This document shows, one piece after another, positions 7,288 to 13,452 of a stretch of 13,452 nucleotides of DNA. The DNA lies in NCBI GenBank assembly GCA_964385405.1, contig CAYLOT010000034.1:1-13452 (forward strand), in the 5' to 3' direction. Position 1 is the stretch's first letter, and each line of letters begins with the position of its first letter. The notes under the pieces were generated by a model that was given only the letters and a program-made list of their open reading frames with translations, was not told the DNA's origin and did not search any database. Made by a program: the position numbers and the translations under genes. The DNA comes from CAIZGX01 sp964385405. Its GTDB lineage: Bacteria > Bacteroidota > Bacteroidia > Flavobacteriales_D > Sanyastnellaceae.

Positions 7288-9072
7288 ATGGCAAAAAAAG
7301 TAATAAAACCAAAAGCGAAAGCACCTGCTAAGCCGAAGGTTGCTGCGAAGAAAGCAGTGAAAACAGTTGTGTCGAAGGGAAAAGAGAAAGCGGTAAAGAA
7401 ACCTGTTGTAAAAAAAGTAGAAAAGAAAGCTGCGAAACCGGCTTCTAAACCTGTTGCGAAAAAGGTGGTAAAACCTGCCGCAAAGAAAGTCGTAAAGCCA
7501 GTTGCTAAAAAGGTTGTTAAACCTGCTGCGAAAAAAGTAGTAAAGCCTGCTGCGAAAGTTGTGAAGAAGGAAGTGAAAAGTATAAAAAAAGTAGTGAAAG
7601 TAGTGACCAAGAACAAAGCGAAAGAAGTGAAGAAGGCAGTTAAACCAGTAGCGAAAAAGGCTGCTCCTGCTAATAAAGTAGAAACCAAGAAAACTATTGC
7701 TCCTGCTAAAAAAGCAGCTAAAGTTGTTAAACCAGTAGCAGCAAAGAAAGCCACTCCTTCAAAGAAGGTAGAAACGAAGAAGGCCGTTACACCAGCTAAA
7801 AAATCCGCTGTGGTGAAGAAGGCGGTCCCTGCTAAAAAGCCGGTTGCTGCGAAAAAAGTAGAACCTACTAAAGCGGAAAAAACAAAGGCTCCTGCCCCAG
7901 TTAAACCTGAGAAAAAAGGTAAAGCAGCAAAAGCAGAGAAAGTAATTGCTGAAGATGGTATTGAAATACCAATTGTTTTAGCGCCTGAAGATGAGGCCAT
8001 TCTAGCCGAAGCCATGACAATTGCCAAACCAAAGCGTGAGGCAAAGATTCGCAAGGAAGTTATTGCAGAGGGACCAATTGATGGAAAGCCAAGAACTTTC
8101 AAAATCGGTGTTGCCCCAGTTCAAGTTGAGAAGCGTGTTGCCAATCCAATACATGTTGCCTCTGAAATGAACCCTAAGCAAGCGATATTCGTTCCAATTG
8201 CAAAACCTGAAAAACACGAGAAAAACCAAACAAACGATACAGAAACTATGATTTCAATCAATCAAATGAACAAGTCGAACAGCGAAGATGCAAAAAAAGG
8301 CATTTCTGTTGAATCCAAATTGAGACACTTATATGCTCTTCAATTAATTGACTCTCGTATTGACAAAATTCGCGCAACTCGCGGAGAATTACCATACGAA
8401 GTTGAGGATTTGAAGGATGAAGTTGCTGGATTAGAAGCTCGCTTGGATCGTTTGAAGGGTGAATACAAAGGTGCTGAGGACAATATCGTTGCTTGCAAAG
8501 CGGCAATAAAAGAAGCTGAAGCTTTAATAGTAAAGTACAAAGAGCAATTGAATAAGGTAAAAAACAATCGTGAATTCGATTCGTTGAACAAAGAGATTGA
8601 ATTTCAAGAATTGGAAATTGAATTACAATCTAAACACATTCGCACTGCTGAATCTTTGAAAATGACTAAGCAAGCTGAAATAGATAGTACGTCTTCAAAA
8701 CTTGCAGAACGCACAAGTGATTTAAATCTAAAAGAAACTGAGCTCACGGAATTAATGAGTGAAACGCAAAAAGAGGAAGACTTCCTTTCAAAGCGCAGCG
8801 ATGAAGCAAAGAAGCATATAGACCTTCACTTATTGGAACGTTATGTGCGAATGCGCAAGTCGGCACAGAACGGATTGGCGGTTGTGCCTATTGAGCGTGA
8901 TGCGTCTGCTGGTTCTTTCATTCAAATTCCAGCACAGGTTCAAATGGATGTTCGCTTACGTAAGCGTATCATCACCGATGAGCATAGCGGAAGAATTTTA
9001 GTTGACGAAGAAATGGCCTATGAAGAAGAATTGAAATTCAAAGAAGTTCTTCAGAAGGAAATGGCTAAGTAA
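7288..9072 (+). CDS. Histone H1-like Lys/Ala-rich N-terminus fused to coiled-coil zinc-ribbon-family (COG1579/CT398-like) protein
   Basis: This 594-residue frame has three parts. Residues 1-220 are Lys, Ala, Val and Pro with few others and contain no Arg, Leu, Asp, Cys, His, Phe, Tyr or Trp; this resembles the tails of histone H1 and bacterial AlgP/Hc-like proteins that bind DNA. Residues about 221-320 are a mixed linker (GIEIPIVLAPEDEAIL..., FKIGVAPVQVEKRV). Residues about 335-594 match the COG1579/CT398 family: an N-terminal helix (SVESKLRHLYALQLIDSRID), a long coiled-coil hairpin (about 370-515) with NNREFDSLNKEIE, then the ribbon region (538-575). In relatives the ribbon has two Cys-x2-Cys knuckles; here the positions are S540, S543, D564 and S567, so zinc binding should be lost. 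The start is 4 bases after the Nif3 stop. An ATG at 8248 (M321) could start a normal-sized 274-residue product. Nucleic acid binding and the function of the fusion are inference. Confidence 0.88.
   Translation: MAKKVIKPKAKAPAKPKVAAKKAVKTVVSKGKEKAVKKPVVKKVEKKAAKPASKPVAKKVVKPAAKKVVKPVAKKVVKPAAKKVVKPAAKVVKKEVKSIKKVVKVVTKNKAKEVKKAVKPVAKKAAPANKVETKKTIAPAKKAAKVVKPVAAKKATPSKKVETKKAVTPAKKSAVVKKAVPAKKPVAAKKVEPTKAEKTKAPAPVKPEKKGKAAKAEKVIAEDGIEIPIVLAPEDEAILAEAMTIAKPKREAKIRKEVIAEGPIDGKPRTFKIGVAPVQVEKRVANPIHVASEMNPKQAIFVPIAKPEKHEKNQTNDTETMISINQMNKSNSEDAKKGISVESKLRHLYALQLIDSRIDKIRATRGELPYEVEDLKDEVAGLEARLDRLKGEYKGAEDNIVACKAAIKEAEALIVKYKEQLNKVKNNREFDSLNKEIEFQELEIELQSKHIRTAESLKMTKQAEIDSTSSKLAERTSDLNLKETELTELMSETQKEEDFLSKRSDEAKKHIDLHLLERYVRMRKSAQNGLAVVPIERDASAGSFIQIPAQVQMDVRLRKRIITDEHSGRILVDEEMAYEEELKFKEVLQKEMAK
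7450..7557 (+). repeat. Tandem 24-base repeats encoding Pro-x-Ala-Lys-Lys-Val-Val-Lys octads
   Basis: Residues 55-86 of the fusion protein are four consecutive octads of the form P-[VA]-A-K-K-V-V-K, followed by a degenerate fifth (PAAK). The DNA copies differ at many third codon positions: the Pro codon is CCT or CCA, and Val is GTG, GTA, GTC or GTT. The repeat is therefore kept at protein level rather than being a fresh DNA duplication. A looser 30-residue period continues downstream, with KVETKK at 130-135 and again at 160-165. Confidence 0.85.
8215..8268 (+). promoter_or_regulatory. Possible internal translation start for the coiled-coil half of the fusion gene
   Basis: Within the fusion gene, an ATG at 8248-8250 (M321, MISINQMNKS) is preceded by about 30 A-rich bases free of strong pairing, the context typical of Bacteroidota translation starts. 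Starting here gives 274 residues, close to the usual size of stand-alone COG1579 proteins. A second ATG lies at 8266. No Shine-Dalgarno sequence is visible, so this remains a hypothesis. Confidence 0.3.
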
Positions 9073-9078
9073 ATACTA

Positions 9079-9100
9079 AGGGCGAATGATGATTCGCCCT
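9079..9100. other. Perfect 9-bp stem-loop after the fusion gene stop
   Basis: AGGGCGAAT (9079-9087) and ATTCGCCCT (9092-9100) form a perfect 9-bp inverted repeat around the loop GATG, starting 6 bases after the fusion gene stop. No T tract follows on either strand, so alone it is not a classical intrinsic terminator. It may protect the mRNA 3' end or assist the terminator just downstream. Confidence 0.7.
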
Positions 9101-9108
9101 AATCATAG

Positions 9109-9138
9109 AAAAAGGGATGATTAAATCATCCCTTTTTT
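9109..9138. terminator. Bidirectional intrinsic terminator between convergent genes
   Basis: Bases 9109-9121 pair with 9125-9137 to give a perfect 13-bp stem with a 3-base loop. It has a GGGATGAT core flanked by A and T runs. Read on the plus strand it ends in TTTTTT (9133-9138); read on the minus strand it ends in TTTTT followed by C. It can therefore end transcripts from both the Nif3/fusion pair and the convergent hypothetical gene. The minus-strand gene's last five codons (KKGMI) and its TAA stop (9121-9123) lie inside this structure. Confidence 0.9.
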
Positions 9139-10581
9139 AATGACCAATTCCAAGAACCTGTCTTCCATATTTTTTACGGAAGGAAATGCACTTAAAATTT
9201 TACCTTCTTTCAGAAAATCTGATTTTTCAAAGGGCAAAAGTTTGTTGTAAGTTCTAAGTGTTCTTAAGAAATGAATATCTGCTTCATGGTCTCGCTCACG
9301 CTGGGTGTAGAAACGAATGGTAGACTTCAAGGCGTATTCAACTAAATCTGTATTACCCAAGCACAAGTGAATGAGTATGTTCAATACACGAACATGCCCG
9401 TAAATATCCTGACGTAATTCCTTATCTAAATTATTGATAATCTCATTTACATGCTTAAGAGCTTTTTGATGAAATCCACATGAGAACTCATAAAGCGCTA
9501 ACCGATAATGCATCATCATTTCAAACTCTTTGCTAAGCACATTTTTTGTCTGCTTAACAGAGGCAAACAACTCGTCAGATTGAATTTTCTGATCGAACAT
9601 CAAGGCCATTTCAACTTGTACCTGTTTCAATATTCGAAATCGAAATGTGTTCAAGTCTGGACTATGGAATTCTTCAATTTCCTCTAAAGCATCTAACTTC
9701 CTAAATAATTCCGTCGCTCCTGCTCTGTCATTCAACAGCACTCGGCAAGTCAATAATTGACCTAACGTTCTAAGGTATCGTTTACCTTTATCTTCACGCA
9801 ACCATTCGTTTTCTTCAAACAAACTCAATAATTCAGTAAAATGCTTTGCTGCAAGCTCGATATTGCTATTTGCCAATGCGCAAAACCCTAAAGAGTATAA
9901 ACGAATGCAATTGGAGCGAATTGATTTTGCTAATGAGGCATCGTCTAACAATTGTGAACTTAAAATTTCACGAAGCATTTCTTCGTGCAACACAGAAGGA
10001 GTGAATCCGCCAGAGCGAAAAATCGCATTCACTTTTCCGTAAATCACTTGATATTGAGCGAGATTTTGCAAAAGGATAAGAGCCTCTGCTTCTTCTTCTG
10101 CAATATCATCAATAGACTGAATGAACTCACCATTTTCATAGTCCTCCTCTAAGAGGGTCTTTTGCCAAGAGATAATTTCAAACAAGAAATAAAAGAACTC
10201 ATTTGAAACAGCCAATCTCTTCGCTCTTTTCAATTCCTTTTTGCACTCTTCAAAAAGTCCTTTTTTATGAAGAATATCAACATTTTTCAGCGTTTGCTGA
10301 AGAATACTTCGAACACTGCTCTCCCCATGATAGGAGCGCAATGCCTTTAAGATAAGTTTAAATAAGTGATTTTTTTCTGAAGGAAGATGTTTTAAAAACA
10401 ATTCACCCTTGAATGTTTCCTTAACAAAATCTTCATCGTAATGATCCATCTTTTCAAGTAAGTCAAAGAGACGAACATAGTTCTTCTCACCCGCTTGTAA
10501 CGAGCTTTGTAACTTGAAAAAACGCTTTTCACTCTTGGTCAGAGAATGAACCAGATCATGGAGATCATGGGTAGGTTTCAT
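9121..10581 (-). CDS. Conserved helical (TPR-like) hypothetical protein with LTKSEKRFF N-terminal motif
   Basis: This 486-residue protein is predicted to be soluble and almost wholly alpha-helical. It has no signal peptide, membrane segment or recognisable catalytic motif. The N-terminus MKPTHDLHDLVHSLTKSEKRFFKL, with LTKSEKRFF at 14-22, is followed by GEKNYVRLFDLLEKM (31-45) and KNHLFKLILKALRSYH (70-85). I associate this layout with a family of unnamed proteins common in Bacteroidota. The rest has repeated helix pairs of TPR-like spacing, for example LFEECKKELKRAKRLA (109-124), the LGFCALANSNIELAAKHFTELL segment, and YRLALYEFSCGFHQKALKHVNEI. Such repeats normally mediate protein-protein contacts. 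It stands alone between a convergent terminator and a divergent gene. The ATG at 10579-10581 is the most upstream start and gives the motif-bearing N-terminus. Function is unknown. Confidence 0.85.
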   Translation of the reverse strand: MKPTHDLHDLVHSLTKSEKRFFKLQSSLQAGEKNYVRLFDLLEKMDHYDEDFVKETFKGELFLKHLPSEKNHLFKLILKALRSYHGESSVRSILQQTLKNVDILHKKGLFEECKKELKRAKRLAVSNEFFYFLFEIISWQKTLLEEDYENGEFIQSIDDIAEEEAEALILLQNLAQYQVIYGKVNAIFRSGGFTPSVLHEEMLREILSSQLLDDASLAKSIRSNCIRLYSLGFCALANSNIELAAKHFTELLSLFEENEWLREDKGKRYLRTLGQLLTCRVLLNDRAGATELFRKLDALEEIEEFHSPDLNTFRFRILKQVQVEMALMFDQKIQSDELFASVKQTKNVLSKEFEMMMHYRLALYEFSCGFHQKALKHVNEIINNLDKELRQDIYGHVRVLNILIHLCLGNTDLVEYALKSTIRFYTQRERDHEADIHFLRTLRTYNKLLPFEKSDFLKEGKILSAFPSVKNMEDRFLELVIKKGMI

Positions 10582-10695
10582 ACTTGCAGTTTGGTTGGTT
10601 TCGAGCCCAGATTAGGTTTCAATTATGCTAGGCTATATTTAAGACTATGCAAAAACGAAAAAGGTTGTTTCATGAAATTGGAATATCTTGCAGCC
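10582..10695. promoter_or_regulatory. 114-base divergent intergenic region between the hypothetical gene and the T9SS M1 peptidase
   Basis: This gap must hold the promoters of two divergent genes. On the plus strand, TATATTTA at 10634-10641 resembles the Bacteroidota -7 element TAnnTTTG, with a mismatch at the last base. It lies 54 bases before the preferred start and 30 before the alternative ATG at 10672. No convincing -33 TTTG is seen at the right spacing, and no clear minus-strand promoter is visible. The plus-strand frame is open through the whole gap, but the translation there is not protein-like. Confidence 0.35.
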
Positions 10696-13089
10696 ATGAA
10701 GCATTCTTTTCTTCGCCATCTAATGTTCATTGCCCTTTGTTTAATTCTGGCGTTACCATCTAACGGCCAAGGAACTACGAGTTCGAAGTGCGGTCATCTT
10801 CATTCGAAAAAAAACCTTTCCAACAGCAACAGCAGATGTGACACAGTAGACATAGTTGACACCCACATTTACCTTGATTTCACGAATTTTTCGAGTAATA
10901 GTTTGCGCGGTTATGCAGATATCATCATTTCCCCGTTAATGTTAAACATTCCGCAACTGCACTTAGACCTTGAAGGTTTAACCACAGATTCCGTTTTTGT
11001 TAATTCTGTTTCAACAACGTTTAACCATTCGGGGCCTGATTTATTCATTCAACTTCCTAGCTTACCGTCTTGGGTCAACTTCACTGTTCGCGTATATTAT
11101 CATGGAAATCCAATTCACGACACAAGTTGGGGTGGATTTTTTTATAGTAGCGTATATGCCTACAATATAGGCGTTGGTATGGATGCTCTTCCTCATAATT
11201 ATGGGAGAGTTTGGTTCCCTTGTTTTGACAATTTTAGAGAGCGTTCAACTTACACCATTCAAACTTTAACCGATGGGGGAAGAACTTCCTATTGTGGCGG
11301 ACTGCGATCGTCTGTTGAAATTGTAGGGCAGGATTCTATACTAACGACCTGGAATTTGCTTCAACCGGTCCCCTCCTATTTAGCGAGTGTTGCCGTTTCT
11401 AATTATACTCACGTAGAAGATGAATTTACTTCACTGAGTGGATTTACGCGTCCCATTTGGCTAGCGGCAAGAGCCTCTGACACCCTTGACATGAAAAACA
11501 GTTTTGTGCATATACACGATGCGTTGCAAGCATTCGAAACGAAATACGGTAATTATGTCTTCGACAAAGTAGGATTTACAGCAGTTCCATTCACCGGAGG
11601 AGCCATGGAACACGCCACCAACGTTGCTTATCCGCTCTTTGCGATTGATGGAACAACAGCCTACGAAACTCTTTATGCACATGAACTCAGTCACCATTGG
11701 TGGGGCGACTTAATCACGTGCGAGACGGCAGCGGATATGTGGATCAACGAAGGCATGGCTTCCTACAGCGAACGAATATTCACCGAATGGCTTTATGGCG
11801 TCGATGATTACAACTCCTCTATCCGTGCGAATCACAGAGATGTCTTGTTGAACGCACCTCGAAATGATGGTGGCTATTTCCCTTTGAATGCCATACCTGA
11901 AGATATTACTTACGGCGAAACGGTCTACAATAAAGGTGCTGATGTAGCACATTCACTGAGAGGATTTATGGGTGATGATAATTTCTTTCAAGCCGTTCAT
12001 GACCTAATGAATGAATATCAATTCAACACCTTGAATTCGGTTCAAATGCGTGACTTCTTTCAGGCCTACACCACTGAAGATCTTTCTGAATTCTTCAACG
12101 GATGGGTGTTTCAGCCGGGGTATCCCGATTTTCGACTAACCGGATATAGCTATTCAACACAGTTTGTCGGATATGAATTGAGTCTTCACATAGACCAATA
12201 CCTTCACCACAACACCGACTATTTGAATAATGTTCCGCTTGAAGTAACGGTAATGGATTTCGAAGGAAATACCGATACTGTGCTTATTCACGCCTCTGGA
12301 GAGTCAAGCACAGCTACAACAACTGTCTTGTTCGAGCCTGCGCATGTGATGTTGAATTGTGCTGACAAGCTGCATTACGCAACATTAGCCGATGAAGCTT
12401 GGAATTCAACTACTGGATCTCACGACCTGACTTTTGCGAATTTCGAGTACGACGTGACCGACTTAGGAAATATGGATAGCATTTTTGTTCGTGCTGAAAT
12501 GCATTTAACAGCAGCTGACCGTTTGAGCGCCATTCCCTATACCGACTATATTATTTCTCCAGATAGATTCTGGCATGTAAATACCTACGCTAACGAAACC
12601 ACTTCAACTAAGATGACCTTGCGCTTCAATGGATCGGCAACCGCCACGATTGCATTGGATACTTCCTTGTTTCAGTTGGTTCAGCAATATGGAATGGATG
12701 AAAGCAATATGGTGTTGTTGTATCGATGGAATGCTTTTGAGCCCTGGTCAGAAATTCCGAATTCAACATTACTTACATCAGGCAGTACAACCAATTGGAA
12801 CGGACGCTTCGAAGTGTTAAATCCATTGCCGGGAGATTACGCTTTTGGATTTCATTCCGGAATAATTTCCGTTGAAGAAAATGAACACCCTTCACTTCCT
12901 TTCAACATAAATAACCATGAAATAATTTCTTTAAATTTCAGTGGGAAGTATTGCCTTACGAATTCAAACGGACAGCAAATGTTAAAAGGAAAGTCTTCGG
13001 AAGGATTCCGATTGAACGTCTCGGAATATGCAACTGGAGTCTATTTCCTTCAATTGAACAGTGTGACATACAAAGTGTTTTTGAAATAA
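10696..13089 (+). CDS. Secreted M1 family aminopeptidase with T9SS C-terminal sorting domain
   Basis: The 797-residue product is an M1 zinc aminopeptidase exported by Sec and then probably by T9SS. The start at 10696 gives a clean signal peptide (MKHSFLRHLMFIALCLILALPSNGQ, 1-25). An ATG at 10672 would only lengthen its n-region, and an ATG at 10546 lies over the divergent gene. The M1 N-terminal beta domain fills about 40-240. The active site has GGAMEH at 301-306, HELSH at 329-333 and the third zinc ligand E352 in WINEG, exactly 18 residues after H333. YGETVYNKGADVAHSLR follows, with the probable catalytic Tyr, then a helical and a beta-rich region. Residues about 726-797 are a type-A-like sorting domain: SLNFSGKYCLTNSNGQQ, then LNVSEYATGVYFLQL and a final YKVFLK. 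The product should reach the cell surface or medium and trim peptides; the substrate is unknown. The next gene begins one base after its stop. Confidence 0.95.
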   Translation: MKHSFLRHLMFIALCLILALPSNGQGTTSSKCGHLHSKKNLSNSNSRCDTVDIVDTHIYLDFTNFSSNSLRGYADIIISPLMLNIPQLHLDLEGLTTDSVFVNSVSTTFNHSGPDLFIQLPSLPSWVNFTVRVYYHGNPIHDTSWGGFFYSSVYAYNIGVGMDALPHNYGRVWFPCFDNFRERSTYTIQTLTDGGRTSYCGGLRSSVEIVGQDSILTTWNLLQPVPSYLASVAVSNYTHVEDEFTSLSGFTRPIWLAARASDTLDMKNSFVHIHDALQAFETKYGNYVFDKVGFTAVPFTGGAMEHATNVAYPLFAIDGTTAYETLYAHELSHHWWGDLITCETAADMWINEGMASYSERIFTEWLYGVDDYNSSIRANHRDVLLNAPRNDGGYFPLNAIPEDITYGETVYNKGADVAHSLRGFMGDDNFFQAVHDLMNEYQFNTLNSVQMRDFFQAYTTEDLSEFFNGWVFQPGYPDFRLTGYSYSTQFVGYELSLHIDQYLHHNTDYLNNVPLEVTVMDFEGNTDTVLIHASGESSTATTTVLFEPAHVMLNCADKLHYATLADEAWNSTTGSHDLTFANFEYDVTDLGNMDSIFVRAEMHLTAADRLSAIPYTDYIISPDRFWHVNTYANETTSTKMTLRFNGSATATIALDTSLFQLVQQYGMDESNMVLLYRWNAFEPWSEIPNSTLLTSGSTTNWNGRFEVLNPLPGDYAFGFHSGIISVEENEHPSLPFNINNHEIISLNFSGKYCLTNSNGQQMLKGKSSEGFRLNVSEYATGVYFLQLNSVTYKVFLK

Positions 13090-13090
13090 T

Positions 13091-13452
13091 ATGGAATCAC
13101 CTGCAACTTTCTCTACCCGTCGTGAATGGCTCTTTATATTTCTAGCCGGACTTTTCATTACCAATGCAATTACGGCAGAGCTCATCTCTAGCAAACTCAT
13201 TCAAATTCCCATTCATATTGGAAATTGGAAACACACATTCATTACCATTGTCGGGGTTCTTCCCTGGCCCATTGTGTTTTTACTTACCGATACGCTAAAT
13301 GAATTTTATGGTGAAAAGGCCGTTCGACGACTATCTTGGATTACCACAATTCTTATTGGATATTGCTTTGTTGTGGTATTGCTTGCTCTTCAAATTCCAG
13401 CGGTTCCGGGTATTGGCGTTTCAGACGATCAATTCGGAGCGGTGTTCGGACA
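13091..13452 (+). CDS. Queuosine precursor transporter, YhhQ/VUT family (3' end beyond window)
   Basis: The frame opens at the ATG at 13091-13093 and runs to the right edge, giving 120 complete codons. The N-terminus has a hydrophobic helix (WLFIFLAGLFITNAITAEL) followed by SSKLIQIPI. The signature GVLPWPIVFLLTDTLNEFYG with EKAVRRLSW then matches the COG1738 (YhhQ, 'VUT') family of inner-membrane proteins. The E. coli member takes up the queuosine precursors preQ0/preQ1 used for tRNA wobble modification. A further membrane helix (ITTILIGYCFVVVLLALQI) follows. The gene starts one base after the M1 peptidase stop, so it is probably cotranscribed with it, although no functional link is obvious. 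About half of a typical 200-240 residue protein is visible. The family call is strong; the exact substrate is inferred from the family. Confidence 0.9.
   Translation, partial: MESPATFSTRREWLFIFLAGLFITNAITAELISSKLIQIPIHIGNWKHTFITIVGVLPWPIVFLLTDTLNEFYGEKAVRRLSWITTILIGYCFVVVLLALQIPAVPGIGVSDDQFGAVFG

Noticed and set aside
7146..8102. A 318-codon minus-strand open frame opposite the Lys/Ala-rich region, with many Phe, Thr, Ala and Gly residues
   Set aside because: It is a mirror of the Lys/Ala/Val/Pro codons on the plus strand: AAA/AAG read backwards gives TTT/CTT, and stop codons become rare. It has no recognisable domain, and it overlaps two convincing plus-strand genes.
8899..9000. Missing zinc-ribbon cysteines as possible sequencing error
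   Set aside because: Four separate positions would all need errors while the reading frame and neighbouring conserved residues stay intact; genuine replacement is far more likely.
10592..10612. GGTTTCGAGCCCA resembles a tRNA T-arm
   Set aside because: The stem does not pair properly (the T-loop closing pair fails), and no acceptor, D or anticodon arm or CCA end can be built around it.

Overview
The window looks like chromosome of a Bacteroidota bacterium, probably of the Flavobacteriales. The reasons are: a C-terminal sorting domain of the type IX secretion (T9SS) kind; a TlpA-like lipoprotein with a DUF4369-like N-terminus; a GatB of the type lacking zinc cysteines; a 'LTKSEKRFF' helical protein of a type I associate with Bacteroidota; A-rich translation starts without clear Shine-Dalgarno sequences; and LpxK, which implies an LPS outer membrane. 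Almost every base is coding. I see no mobile element, CRISPR array, rRNA or tRNA gene, and no gene-free stretch above about 115 bases.

Layout. Bases 1-6157 hold a tightly packed minus-strand gene run, read in the order lpxK, gatB, TlpA-like lipoprotein, M1 peptidase. The peptidase is cut by the left window edge. lpxK and gatB abut with no gap, gatB and the lipoprotein overlap by 4 bases, and 41 bases separate the lipoprotein from the peptidase. Only 31 bases further on, a plus-strand pair begins: a Nif3/DUF34 metal-binding protein, then a 594-residue protein. The latter joins a lysine/alanine/valine/proline-rich, histone H1-like N-terminus to a coiled-coil 'zinc ribbon' (COG1579/CT398-like) C-terminus. 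This pair converges on a minus-strand conserved hypothetical gene (9121-10581). The junction holds a strong bidirectional terminator whose stem contains that gene's stop codon. Divergent from the hypothetical gene, a secreted M1 aminopeptidase with a T9SS sorting tail (10696-13089) is followed after one base by the start of a queuosine-precursor (YhhQ/VUT) transporter gene, cut by the right edge.

How the genes work together. The minus-strand run mixes lipid A synthesis, tRNA-dependent amidation and two envelope proteins, so it looks like a housekeeping/envelope transcription unit rather than one pathway. The two M1 peptidases differ in architecture: one appears to run into a beta-barrel-like region, the other carries a T9SS tail. 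The most unusual element is the 594-residue fusion protein. Its N-terminal 220 residues have no Arg, Leu, Asp, Cys, His or aromatic residue. All four positions where the family's zinc ribbon has cysteine are Ser or Asp. An internal ATG at 8248 in an A-rich context could give a second, normal-sized product. I see no defence or mobile system here.
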